From assembly GCF_963675165.1 (NCBI RefSeq), contig NC_087377.1, positions 4,293,042-4,357,041 on the forward strand: a stretch of 64,000 nucleotides of DNA, in the 5' to 3' direction. The position numbers and the translations under genes were made by a program. Below, one piece after another: positions 45,749 to 58,316 of the stretch. This stretch comes from Halichondria panicea (taxonomy: Eukaryota; Porifera; Demospongiae; Suberitida; Halichondriidae). Positions within the stretch are counted from its first letter, which is position 1. The number at the start of each line of letters is the position of its first letter. The notes beneath the pieces were generated by a model. That model was not told where the DNA came from and ran no database searches. It saw nothing but the letters and a program-made list of their open reading frames with translations.

Positions 45749-46261
45749 ATATGGTATCACATGACCACAGACTCTAACAATAATCATTGGTTCCGAAGCT
45801 AATTACTAATTTTGTTATTTATAATTATCGTATTCATACGTCACGAATCATATGCACCAATTCAAAGGAGATACATGTAATTATGACACGAGAGTATCAA
45901 CTCAAATTAGGCTAAAAGAAAATGATGTGCACAATGAATTATTATGATGTGCTGAATCAGCAGGCATGGATCTACTTAGATGCATCATATAACTATACAC
46001 AGCTTAACTGTAGAATAGTACAATTATATATAATTTTAAGCATGCCGTACAATAGGATCAGAAGATGAACTCTTCAAGTATAATTATGCGCCATGCTGAC
46101 TGTGCGTGTGTGTCACACTATATAGAGTCTAGTATGTCAAAGGGACCTGTGTATGATGGAGAAGGCAGTACAATATATAGCACCACGTGACGTAGCCTGC
46201 TTCATTCAGTAATTTTTGAACATGCAGTATAAGATTTATTCACTACAATACGTGAAACTTG

Positions 46262-46402
46262 CTATAGTGTGGTCACCTTATAAACAGATCACCCTCTATA
46301 ATACAGCCATGGCAGATTAATGGACCCCTCAGCCTCCATAGCATGTATTTGGACCTGTGTTAGCAGGCCTCCTCTTTATTATAGCCACTGATGGTCTGTG
46401 AC
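46262..46402 (+). repeat. R2-family MITE
   Basis: TGTGGTCACCTTATAAACAG through TATAGCCACTGATGGTCT; see 541-708. Confidence 0.6.
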
Positions 46403-47608
46403 GACTATAGACATTGTACTTTAATTTAGCCTAATTTAGCCTAACCACGTCGTACCTCCTCTGGCAACAAGTGGGTCATGATCACCATACACATGTACGC
46501 ATAAAGTTGAATTTCAAAATAGAGTCAGAGCTCTGACAAACAGGCTGCATTGCAATTGGGATTGAGAAACCTTAATAATCTACACATAACTAATTAAGTT
46601 AGTAATACTCACTTACTCAGAGTTATGTCCATCGACACTATTCGTACAATCCACGAATCAAGTTGGCTGGCTGTATACATAATTATAGCTAGAGGGCTAA
46701 ATTACTTCTCTTAAGCCGCCCCTAAAACTGAATGCAACCACTTTGTGTTGATACAAAGCCATATAAGGGTATGTGTATATAATGGTCGTTTATTGTTACA
46801 TGAGGTCACTATAATATTATACGATGCAGTGCATGGCAAAGAGGGTCACAATAATAATTATAATGTACGTGGGTCTCAAATCAATGGTGTAATTGTACGA
46901 TGAATCAATTAACCATACTGTTATGCATGGAGGATTGTATGCGGGAATATATGAATGGGTGCTTTCGTAATCCGAAAGATATAACGAATGATCAACCCAC
47001 ACAAGAAAAGGAAGATATTCAACTGATACTGGACTAGCTAGCTGCTTGGTTCCCTAATTAATTTGAAATGCACAGAGCTATATAGCACCACCCACACACA
47101 CCTTAAGTTAATGAGCGGTACATAATACCTCAACAGGCTTCGACCTATAACAGGCATCGATCTGAATACTATATCAGCAGCGGATCCAGGGCTCTCTAAT
47201 GCGCATGCTCATTGCTTAGGAAAAATGACGACCTTTTTTTTTTTAGTAAAATGGAACCTACCTTTCAAATTCCTGGTTCCGCCACTGCGTATTATAACGG
47301 GAAAATTGGGTACATTTTATCGAAGATTGCCAAATTAAAGTTTATCGGTGGACACAACGTTATTGCCGTAGTAGCTATGCCTGAGACGCCAAATTAAAAA
47401 CATCAATTTGGTTCACACGGCTCATTCGCCAAATAATTATAATACTCAGCCAAATTTTTCTATTATACGGTATAATTATGTGTGTAAACGGAAAGTCTAT
47501 ACTCACATGTGCATGAACGTTAACAAATACGACTAGAATGGCTATACATAACTACTGCTACAATATGTGGGGAGCTACCAATTAATGTTTCAGTTAAAAC
47601 CTTTGCAG

Positions 47609-47755
47609 CGTTTGCGATGTTCTTTCTGCATTTTCCTAGACAAAAGTGTTGACTGACAACAACTGCACATCCCCCTTGTGCCCATGCTACCAACTTCCTG
47701 ATGATGATCACGATGATGACCCTAACACAGCCTACCAAAGAGAAGCTTGACTGAC
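47609..47755 (+). pseudogene. second broken copy of the 37469 membrane exon
   Basis: Same acceptor (CCTTTGCAG); reads FAMFFLHFPRQKC and then a stop, because sequence around the TAC/GTC codons is deleted. The acidic region (GATGATGATCACGATGATGA) and the AAAGAGAAG end remain. Confidence 0.65.
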
Positions 47756-48924
47756 AATTGAAATGGAATGCGTGTACAGCCATTAGCTGGTAGAACTGTT
47801 CAAGGAGGTGAGTTTGGCAAAACGTTTAAGTGCGTAGGGTGATAATAATGTATATAATTGTAGTGAATCTGTTACAGATGATTTAAATAGGCTCCATGCA
47901 GGGTTTCATACAGAGGGGGGGGTCCCCCTAGAAATCTATTAGTGTCCGGCATAATAAAATGTCCATGATCTCCAAAAGCCAGGGAAAACCCCATGCACAG
48001 ATCCCCCGCCCAGCTAAAAATCCTGTATGAAAGCTAGCTAGCTATATAGCTATGCTACAATTAGGCTGCATGTGATTATGATTTGTAAGTTAGCTAAAAG
48101 CTGACATGTATCATTGTTACATGCATGTACATAAAACTCTATAACTCACTTCACTGGGTACATGCCATCCGTTTGGTCTCACTCATACAGTTCTTCCACA
48201 TGATGTATTATGAACAGAAAATCCTCATTATACTGCTTCCACTGACTATAAGCAACCATTAGCCAACTAAATAAACAAACCGTAGAGTAGCATGTGTGGA
48301 TTCCTACCTAAGGGATTCACTTCATGGTCAAAATTAAATTACCAGTAGCCTATTCAGATCCTCTATTGTGCACTTGAGTGCTCCAGCCATTTGTTCATGC
48401 ATGCACACAGGCTCAAAGGAAGAGTATAATTATCGAACTCTGCAACAGATGTATTCGGAAAGTAATGTGACTTTCGATCCTGTCTGAAATGTGCAATCAA
48501 TAATTGGCAATAATAATGCCTCGAGGCAAGCAGAGGTTCCGGGCACTCGATCGAATTGGTCAGTTATTACCAGCAGGAAGTCACGTCGCTCTCCGAATAC
48601 ATTTTGATGCAAGGTAATGCTTAGTTCGACGCTCTCTCTCTTTATATGGACTCTTGATCAAGGGTATAATTATACTAAAAGGAAGCAATTAAGTTGCATG
48701 CATGGATATTTACGCACAATTAAGCCACTAACCGTAAAGGCGTACGTATATTGTTACTCAAAGCTATATATATGACTGCAAGAGTACTATAGCTAGGCAC
48801 ACTTATACTATTTGAATACACCTCAGGCAAAACCTGTTAATTGTTGCCATGTACCCCGAAAGAGAATCCTGGTGTAAATATTTATACCAGCATTCAATCA
48901 TTCTTATTATGAATAAGAAAGGAA

Positions 48925-50425
48925 AGTAAGGATTTGAGGTACATTACCTCCCACACTCCTTGGTCTAAGTGATTATAAACAACACTGTATTGACAGCTGC
49001 ATAAAGACCACAGTCAATTATTTGCTAACCTTAATCTATATCCCGCAAACCCTAATTTATCTCCCGCACTTTAATTTTTCCTCGTGAGACACGTGGTATG
49101 CAAGAAACCCTAACAAGAGCAAGCTTGGTTTGAGACAGTAATTTTAGCAGACCTCTGAGGCATTACTAAAGGTAAGCAGCTGTATAAATACTGCCTATGA
49201 AAGCCTTAGTGATGAGACCACATATAATGGTACACCTGCAAGCACTGACACTTGTACAATAGAAAATAATAGCAGAGGATTTCAGGTTGGTGGAATTGGC
49301 AGAAGTTAAAACTTGAAGTACAGTCAACCAATTAATTGCATTAGTGAAGTAAAAGATACATGTTTGTACACATGCAATGTGTGAATGAGGATGGCGGTTC
49401 TGCAACCAACCTGAAATCCTCTCTATACTAGGCCTTTCCCAACACATTATTAAGTAGTTAACAAATATAGCTACAGGTATATAACCTTCAACGTTAGGGT
49501 CAAAAGGGGTCAAACCAGAATAACGTTAATGCAGAGGCTAATCGCTAAATCGAGACACGCGTGTCGTACCTTCTCTGGGGTCAAACCTGTAACCTAGGGT
49601 TGAGTTATCAAAAACATTGGAATTGTTTCCCATGCATGCAGGAAAAGATGTTCATCAAAACAGTATCATGTAAGTTACTATCCCATTGTGTGTCTATGTT
49701 ATGACACTTTTTATGTAAACATACACGTGTATACATGCAGGTGCTTTTGTAATATTGGTGCAAAAAAAATATCTCAAGGGACTAGGTAAGTCACTATGAA
49801 GTGAAGCTAGGCCACATCAAGCGGTCTCAGCTCACTGTTTGTAGCTATAGCTAGGTAAAGACTGTCACTATTGAAACTAAATTTTGAGACTGTGTCTTTG
49901 ATAATCGATCTAATTAGAGTGTGGTGGTTTCAAGCCAACATTTTTGTGTGCGTCTTTAATAAACAATTAAACACTAGGACCTTACAGCCCAGCTTTGGTC
50001 AAAGTAATTTGCTTATATTGTTATGGGGCTTTAAGCACATGACACCACTCAGGAGCGTAGCTATTGAACTGCAAGTGTGATCTAGCTGTGACTCACCTCA
50101 CTAGCTTTTCATAGCTCCGGCTAGCTAAGTATATAGAATGAGCAGAAAATGAGCCCTCTATCACTGTCTTGTTGATGAAGAAATAGCTAACTGCCATTTA
50201 CACGAGCTGTGACGCGTTAATTAGTGGGTGTGGTTTCAGGCCAACCATCTTGTGGGGGCGCAAGCGCCCGGTCTGCCTCTTTCCTGTAAAATTTCTAGTC
50301 ACGCCCCTGCCACTTGTATTTTAGATACACGTTAACATGCACAGGTGCTACATTGAGGCAAACGAAGCATCTCAAGAGACCATGGTAAGTCACTGTCAAG
50401 AACGTGCACCTACCTATATATATAG
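48925..50425. repeat. segmental duplication, partner of inverted block 22630-24145
   Basis: Includes the first two exons of the phase-1 exon row and a MITE (ends GGAGCGTAGCTATTG / CTAGTCACGCCCCTG). A CTCTGG-type MITE end lies at about 49540-49578 (CGAGACACGCGTGTCGTACC), related to the palindromes at 27032 and 51822. Confidence 0.65.
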
Positions 50426-50871
50426 CGTATCTATATCACTTGTATTTGTTAACATGAACAGGTGCTACAATGATGCAAACGAGGGGACTAGGTAAGTCAC
50501 AACCATGCAAGCATGCACCGACTAACAGTGTGCATGTCTATTCATAAGATACATGACGATGTTAACATGCACACAGGTGCTATAGTGTGGCGAACAATGT
50601 ATCTCAAGGTCAAGGGACTAGGTAAGTCAGCACAGGGGCTATTATACGTGTAGTCGTGAAAAGGAATTACCTTGTAGTAACACTTGGTAAGTCAGTATCA
50701 CTATTTATTAATAATATCTGACAGGTATGCGGTCTGTGTTCACGACTCTTCGCCTATAATTTCTATATGCACACAGCAGGCGTTGGTGTTGCAGTCATAG
50801 CAGGAGTCATCATGTCAAAGATACGTAGTGATAACAAGCCAAACATTGTCCGATCTAACTATAATTATTAG
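49741..50871 (+). CDS. row of short phase-1 exons with a terminal membrane exon
   Basis: Exon-like units with acceptors such as TTAACATGCACAG and donors GTAAGTCA: 49741-49785 (45 nt, AFVILVQKKYLKGL), 50345-50384 (40 nt, ATLRQTKHLKRP), 50462-50491 (30 nt, ATMMQTRGL), 50577-50621 (45 nt, AIVWRTMYLKVKGL), 50636-50686 (51 nt, AIIRVVVKRNYLVVTL) and the last, 50780-50871 (VGVAVIAGVIMSKIRSDNK...SNYNY, stop). All are entered in phase 1; four of the five internal ones are symmetric, so any of those can be skipped or included without a shift. Each encodes Gly-Ala, a short hydrophobic stretch and basic residues. This looks like alternative membrane or juxtamembrane cassettes of a gene whose 5' exons are not identified. 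The 40-nt unit breaks the frame if included. No family recognised. Confidence 0.35.
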
Positions 50872-51548
50872 CAAATCAAGACTACACCAAATTGATTCAG
50901 TACGTGTTTGTGTAATTCATCCGACATTAAAATTATACAATTGCAATTGGAATTATGATTATCACTTTAATCAGGAGGAACTTGTTGACTCACCACAAAT
51001 TAATGGAATGATGACTGTTTGTTTCTGTTGGCCATAATATTATTGGTTTGGGTTTCCATACTTCTCATGTCTGATATCTTTTTGGCCCTAACTCCTAACC
51101 TTTGCTTCCTCCCATCTGACCACAATTATGTAACTGGCCACATGATCCACCCATGTATGTAGCCTAAAAGGAATGCCATTGTTCAATTATACTTGCTCTA
51201 CTGCTTCTGATACCATTAGTTGAAATTATGGAACACACACACAGTGTATAATTATTATATACACCGTTACATCTATCATCAGGGGATCGAGAAATTTTCA
51301 ATGGCAAATATTGCCAGTGTAACAAAATGTGTATAGTCAATAGTGTATACATTGTATAATTGTTCTAGATGAATGGACTAGTACATTGTACGCACTGAAT
51401 TCACTTGCATTGATGGCCATTCAAACAGAACATTTCTATATCACCATTACAATTCAGATTTCAAACCACAAAATTGCTTGCATTTACAACTTCATGAAAT
51501 AGCGTGCATTGAATAATTATACAGATAATTATGTATATAATAATTGTT

Positions 51549-53663
51549 CTATTTTCTATGTTTCTGTTTGAGCAGCGACTTCCTAAGCGCCATTTGCTTT
51601 TCTCTGAATGACTTTTTGCTCTTACCCCGAACAAGTCTCTTTTGTTTCTGCATCATGAATGCTTTCTTCTTGTTTTTGTCTTTGTTGGTGGTACTGCTGT
51701 GAGGATTGAGCTTGTGCCTCTTGGTGCCAAACTTGTCCCTATCCTCTCGGCCACTCTGTGGTAGTGTGTGTGTGTGTGTGTTAATGAATATTATATATAC
51801 TAGTTCACTATAGGCTAGAAGCAGAGGGGGTACGACACGCGTGCCTCGATTTAGCAATTAGCCTCAGCAATAACGTTGAGCGTGGGCGGAAAATCGAGGC
51901 ACGCGTGTCGTACCTCCTCTGGGCTAGGAAGTCTATATCTATAGTGTGTGTAAACAGTAGTGGTTTTCTCTTAGAATAAGGTTTGCATTTCAAGTGCTTA
52001 ATACGTACCTTAATACTCTCCAACCGCGCCTTCTTATCATACTTTATCTTGACATGATCCAGTGTCATAATGGCGGCCTCAGGCAGTAGCTCTCCCTCCC
52101 CTTCCCTACGATCCTCCTGCTGAGCTAGCAACTCTGTCAGCTGACGTTTAACGCCACGTCTCGGGGCTAGCTTGGAGGAGAGCTGTGTCTGACGTATGGT
52201 GCGAAACTCCTCCTGAGTCAGGATCTGTGGGTGTGTGTTCGTGGTGTGGTGTGTGTAGTGACGTTGGATGGGGTGGGTGGTATTAAGCAATCAAAGTGAT
52301 TGATTTGGTTTTTGTGGGTGTCTATAAAAGAAAATCGTGCCGACTAAGCAAAATAAGATACATCTTTCTACAGTACACTCACTCTGGACTGAGCAATGTC
52401 AGCGGCACGCTGCAGTCTCTGCTCCTTCACTTCTTTCAACACTTCCTTTGGTGCCTCCACTTCACCACCGCTAAACTGCACCTTCTTCACAGCGCTCCTA
52501 CCAGTAGAGGTCGAGGGTTCGTCTTTATCTTGGAATGGAACGGAACCACCCTCACGGTCCTCCACGTATTGAGGGCTGTGCGGTTCAGATTCAGATTCAG
52601 ATTCAGATTCCTGTTCCACCCAGTCATCGCTCTCGTCTTCTGATTCCAGTTCTAGTGTATGCACGCCATTGTCAGAGTCGTTGTCGTCACTTGCGTGATG
52701 GATATCGATCCATTCTCCGTAACTATCATCACCTGTGTGTGCGTGTGTGCAGCATATGCAAAACTGAGAGGCAGTACATGTACATGATCCAAAATCCAAT
52801 GTCAATAAGCACAAAAGGCCATCACAAACAAACAAACCAAACGACTACTATAACCCATGGCCGCCCACGCGCCTCAGGTTAATAAGCACATAATAATTAA
52901 TAACAGTGTAAAGTAATATAATTGCACACAGCATAAGAATACACGTAACATGTAGTAGCTAGAATAAAGAATGGCTTTGTATTGTTTGAGCCGTATAGCT
53001 AAGCTATGTTGGTACTCACTATCGTCTTGGATACTCTCTCCCTCGTTGTCGTCGTTGCTAGCCTGGTCTGAGTCCAGATCCACCAGTTCTGTTCCGGGTA
53101 TGATCTCGGCCGCTCTTACTTCACCGTAGTCCTTGGAAACAGCTGCGGACTGAGACTGAGTGGGTTTGCCCTGTATCAGATAATCAGGTGGAGGGATCGA
53201 TAAAAAAAACTTCAAAATACTAAAATATCAAGTTCATTATGAACTCCCGATAATGTACATACCGTATCATTTTGATTCAGCATGTCAGTATAGTCTAATG
53301 TATTATGAGAACTTCACCTAGACCCCCCCCCCCCCCCCCCCACACACACATTCAACATACATGTTGACACCCCTTCACACACATTCAACCACCATACACA
53401 CACACAGATTTAGCACGCGAGTGAACTTTACCTAAACACACTCCCACACACACACACGCACCCTGTCCTTCCTATGGAGCATGCCGGGCTGGATGTTCCG
53501 AAAGAGCTGAATCAGTGATCTGGAGGCCATCATGACTCCTTTGTCCTTGTAACTCTTATAGGCAGTCAAGTCTCTCAGTAGGTCCTCGTCCATCACTAGG
53601 GGGCAGCGCACACACACCTCACGCACAGTGTTGAGTCTGTGAGGGTGTGTGAGAGAGAGAGAG

Positions 53664-53700
<37 letters not shown>

Positions 53701-56700
53701 ATGACACATTGATTGTTTAAACCCTGTACACAGTGGAACCACTGGCCACCCCTAAAGAAAGGCCAACTTACATGTAACTGCAGCTATAAGCTAGGCCAGG
53801 TCCCAAATAAACAGTACAAAACAACCCCTCAATAAAGGCCACCTCCGTATAATAGCTAAATCATTGTTTTACAAAGATTATAATTATACATGTAAAGCAT
53901 TAAGGGACTCCACTGTATCACTGTACTACTTAGTGTCCCCATATATCAGAGGGCTGCATGAACACAGTGAGTCAGTTCAAACAGCTCTAACTGATATCGG
54001 GTGATTATGTGGGCAGTGAAATAATGCCAGTCACCCACGGAGGAAGAGTGAGAGGTTCAGAGTTACTGCCAGCTGCTGTTCAAACATTACCATAATGATA
54101 AAACTACATGTAGCTCCCTAAATAATTATAATTAAAAAGGCTCCTTTGTATAGGTTAACTAATTTTGTATAAGAAATAAGTTGTCAGTACAAAAATTAAG
54201 GAATGGCTGATGCACAAAAAGAAAGAATAGGTACTGTTAGAGAGGGAGCTGCACTATACTCACCCGACTACGATGACCTCCGAGGAGTTCCTCTCTGACA
54301 CAAAGTTATACACCACCGCTCTCAGGGTCGGCTGTAGTATCTGTAGGGGAAGTGACAATATTCAATGTACGTGGTGCATACATGTTTTTTTTTTTATCAG
54401 TAGCCCTTATGTATTTACACATTCAATGCTCAATTATGTTGCAATAATAAACAGTGGATTCCCTGTGAAATAAAGACACCTCTTACAAGCAGGACCGAGT
54501 ACCAACCCAATAGAAGAACATTACAATAACTGAGCTACTCACATCAGGAGGTACTAACTCATGACAGGCCTGCGCTAGGAATGTCAGTATCCTAGTAACG
54601 TCCTTTTGATGTGGTAGCAGAAATCGTTGAAGATACGGATAGTAGTTGAACACAAACAGCTGCACAAGAAAATAAAGATAATGATAAAACTCTTTTTCAT
54701 AAAAATACAAATTTAACGTGCCTGGTGTAGACCAATCAAACGAGAGATCAATGACATCATCATCATTCGAATAGCAAATTTCTCACGAGTTTTCTCGAGA
54801 ACTTTAAAGAGTTTCTCAGCAAAATCCTGAGGGGGGGAGGGAATAATTATTAAAGGAAGATAAAAAAAATTGTTTTTTTTATCCATATACATGTACAGTG
54901 AAATTTGTCTATTGTTGTCTACGCTATAAGCTGGTCACCCTCTATAATACAGTCAGGTTAATGGGCCCCAAAGTCTCCATAGCATGTGTTTGGACCTGTG
55001 TTAGCAGACCACCCTCTTTATTACAGCCACTGTTGGTGTACCCATGCATGCAAGAGGTGATTACTATAACCACGACATAATGATGACATCATACCAACTC
55101 ACCTGGGGATCGTGAAGCAGGTGCAATGCTGAGAAACACGACTGCTTTGGACCTTTGCGCCTCTTCTGGTGTTTCTGTAAGAAGTTGAACACACTGTTAC
55201 AGTAAATAAACTTTGAAAAGAGACGAATACATTTTATGCATTTCTGAATAACAGGAAACGATATGGACACACTGGTCGGTGGTGGTGGGCATAACCTAGA
55301 TAAACATGACCACCTTTTAGGCCTATAGTTTACTACATAATACTGTATAGCGGATAAATTTGGTGAGATGTTGTCTGTAGACCACTTTGAAATTTCTGGG
55401 TACATCACTAGACAGGATGACATTTCTGACCAACAACGCTTCTAGACTTCCAAGCCATGAGCTTATAGAGATCACTAACCTTGATAGTTGCTAATGCCTT
55501 TTCTATTTTCCTCCTCTGTTTTTTCCCCTTCTTGGTGACTTGCTTGGAGATAATAATCTTCCTCATGGCAACGTTCGACTCGTCCTACAAGTGATGGGAG
55601 TAACACAAAATAATGATTACGTAATTATAACAGCAACAAACAAGTGCTTTTTAATATTCAAATTGAACATTATTATTATTATTATGAATACAGTGGAGCC
55701 CCTGAGGAAAGACAATAATTTATAAGCTAGGTCTCAAATAAACAGTTTGTTTATAATTATAACAACCCCTCAACAAAGACCACCTCTGTTAGCCAAAAAC
55801 TCTGTACAGGGACTCCACTGTATCACTGTACTACTTAGTGTCCCCATATCACAGAGGGCTGCATGAACACAGTGAGTCAGTTCAAACAGCTCTAACTGAT
55901 ATCGGGTGATTATGTGGGCAGTGAAATAATGCCAGTCACTCACGAAGGAAAAGTGAGAGGTTCAGAGTTACTGCCAGCTGCTGTTCAAACATTATAGCTA
56001 CATGAGCACGTGCTTCGCAAATGACGTTTTTTATAACTATTGAGTTCTGTACACTACAGCTATAATTGGAATTATAAATACCGTATAGCACGAACATTTC
56101 GAGGCACTTATATTTTGTGGAATATGGCCTCTAAAAGCATATCCTTGCACAAAGCAAGCCACAACTTTAAATCTTTGCACGTTATAGCAGATAATTCTAA
56201 TTAAAGAACAATTTTCGTGGACTTAATTTTCGTGTAAGATTGCTAACTCACGAAATCCACGAAAATTAAGCCCCTTGAAAATTTCGCGCTATACGGTATA
56301 AAATAAATCTTAAATTCACTTCACACCTATCACACTCCTCCCTTACTCACCTCACTGCCGCTGGACTCCGCCCCCTCATCATCCGCCCCCTCGTCTCCAG
56401 AGAGAAAGAACTTGAGAGCAGTGGACACTATTCGAGAGATAGGAGAGAAGCAAGCAGTGCTGACCACGTTCACAGTCTTAGCGTCGTTCCTGGAGTGTGT
56501 GTGGGGGGAGTGATGTGTGTGTGTGTGGGGAGTGGTGTGTGGTTAGTAGCGTAGAAAACTGATACCAGTACATTAAGTATACGACGTATGACATCATTCT
56601 CTCTTAACAGAAACAGTTACACACATACAGAATATGGGTAGTGATGCTAAGACCTGAAAAGGTTATACTTATCGAGCTTCTAATAAGCTGACAAAAATAA

Positions 56701-58316
56701 ATAGACCAGCTTGGATATAAATGACAAAAAAATTAAATTATGGTAATTAAGGCTTTCCGCTATACACAGTCATACAGTCGTGTAGGATTAGTCTACAGTG
56801 TACATTTATGAACAATATTGATACTGTAGAGATTGTCTCTTACCAAATATTTTTCTTGTACATTTCCACCATTATGTCCAGTGACATCCGTGCTGCTATG
56901 GGACTGCTGTCTGCCAGCATGGTGTACATGAACGACTGGAGGCCCTGCATGTGTGTGTGTGTGTGTGTATAGGTAGCAGCTAGCTCTAACTTTAAGGCAA
57001 AAGGCAAACTTCGTAATAATAGCTGTAGATATACACTTTTATTAGTATACTATAGAGAATCTCCTGCCTAGAACATTTTCCACCACACGAAAATAACCGG
57101 CTACACGGTTAGTATCACACAACTCTGGGATGTAAGCATTGTATATTTGACAATTAAATGTAGTGAACATGATAACTACACACGCGTATAGCTAGCTGGG
57201 AGATTAAACCACAAGAGCTTACCCTGTTAACTTTGTTGTTCTTGTGCTTTGCGTTCATCCTCTTCATATCAGCCACGATATGATTGTACAGCGTCTGTGG
57301 TGGATAATAAGTAACACAATCATGACTAATTTATACTCTAAGCTCTACATATAATGGTGTACTGGCTCTATGCGACGTACCATTCTGAGCACTTTGTCTT
57401 GACATCTGAACAGCTCAAAGAACAGCTCCAGCAAACTACATAGATACAAACAAACCAATGAAACGCATATACTAATTATTGCAGGCATGGTAGGCGGTTG
57501 GTACTACCAAGGGCGTATAACTCGACCTATTTGGCCTAATCAAGTCATAAAAGATGTGTGTTAAATTGAGATTGAGGATTGAAAATAGTCACACCACTTT
57601 AAAAATTCTAGGTATTTATTACTGTTGATTAAATTTATACAGAGGCAGTATTATTTTTTGACAAGGGTTTTTCAATAAGAAACAAGATTATGATATTAGA
57701 TAAGGTTCAGTTTTCTCACCTCTGGGGGGCAATGAAGCTCTTGTTCCTCATGAGTATTAACCCTCGACAAAGGGTTAAACGGACGTCCGGATCAAGGATG
57801 GGGGCGTGTTTTCGTAGCAATGATTGCAGTTCGGCGGGAAAACCTGCCATGTCATCAGGGTAACAGCAACACACCTGTTGTGTGATCGAGACGTATATAA
57901 GAGATAAATAATTATTATTGTAAAAAGGGCCTGCTATAAATGTACTAGCTTGTAAAGGGCTTGTATTAAACTTGTAAGAGATTTGATAATTAAGGATTTA
58001 CAGCTTGTATATAAGTTCCTAGTTACTTGACTGAGGAACATGATGAGCTCCTCCAGCCGAGAGCTCTGTTGTGAGGGGTTGATGAGGAACAGTTGCAGCA
58101 GTGACTGGTAGTGATGGTACTGCTGCAAGAACTGCCAGGGAAGGTGCCATTTTTTATAATTATGACCAAATTTAATACTTATGTACCAGTAAACACAGTA
58201 AGCTACTGAGTGATGGTTACCTCATCCTTGTAGAGGTCACCATCTCTCTTGATGAGGTTCTGCAGCTGGGGCAGGTTGGTAGGCAACTGGTTCCTTTGTC
58301 GTACAGTCCTTTCCAT
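51549..58316 (-). CDS. SDAD1: SDA1 homologue, ribosome biogenesis (complete, 17 exons, 765 aa)
   Basis: Exons (minus strand, 5' to 3'): 58316-58221, 58131-58027, 57874-57720, 57435-57381, 57294-57223, 56944-56844, 56489-56351, 55584-55480, 55174-55103, 54826-54722, 54659-54543, 54340-54264, 53636-53462, 53170-53020, 52732-52383, 52224-52009, 51755-51549. All phases fit. Diagnostic SDA1 blocks: [17 protein letters not shown] near the N-terminus, [94 protein letters not shown], an acidic middle region ending GEWIDIHH, and a basic tail ([20 protein letters not shown]). SDA1 proteins are nucleolar/nuclear factors for 60S subunit maturation and export. Slightly longer than usual vertebrate SDAD1 because of the acidic exon 15. 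Introns are GT-AG except the one after exon 10, which appears to be GC-AG. Confidence 0.93.
51822..51921. mobile_element. 100-bp palindromic MULE-like MITE in SDAD1 intron 16
   Basis: CAGAGGGGGTACGACACGCG to CGCGTGTCGTACCTCCTCTG, nearly perfect inverted repeat. Flanks GGCTAGAAG and GGCTAGGAA indicate a 9-bp target duplication. Orthologous copy at 27032-27131 in the pseudogene. Confidence 0.7.
53324..53352. repeat. poly-C / CA tract
   Basis: About nineteen C followed by CA units, inside SDAD1 intron 13. The same tract bounds the duplicated block at 29271-29290. A (GT)n run lies at 53670-53696 beside the exon 13 acceptor. Confidence 0.85.
53731..54097. repeat. R3 MITE plus flank, SDAD1 intron 12
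   Basis: The MITE (CAGTGGAACC ... GGGACTCCACTG, 53731-53915) with about 180 bp of flank (CTTAGTGTCCCCATAT, AACTGATATCGGGTGATTAT, GAGAGGTTCAGAGTTACTGC) is repeated at 55691-55998. Confidence 0.65.
54896..55043 (+). repeat. R2-family MITE in SDAD1 intron 9
   Basis: Starts CAGTGAAATTTGTC and includes GGTCACCCTCTATAATACAG and TTACAGCCACTGTTGGT. Confidence 0.6.
55691..55998. repeat. R3 MITE plus flank, SDAD1 intron 7
   Basis: CAGTGGAGCCCCTGAGG to GGGACTCCACTG (55691-55820), followed by the flank shared with 53915-54097. The two intronic copies are closely similar over the flank, which points to copying within the gene. Confidence 0.65.

Larger units (their letters stand above)
41495..48695. repeat. 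large tandem duplication, unit B
   Basis: Partner of 34045-40540. It is longer because of a TIR element at 44694-45560, a membrane exon at 45630, an R2 MITE at 46262 and extra sequence at 47000-47900. It lacks the internal duplication of unit A. Confidence 0.8.
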
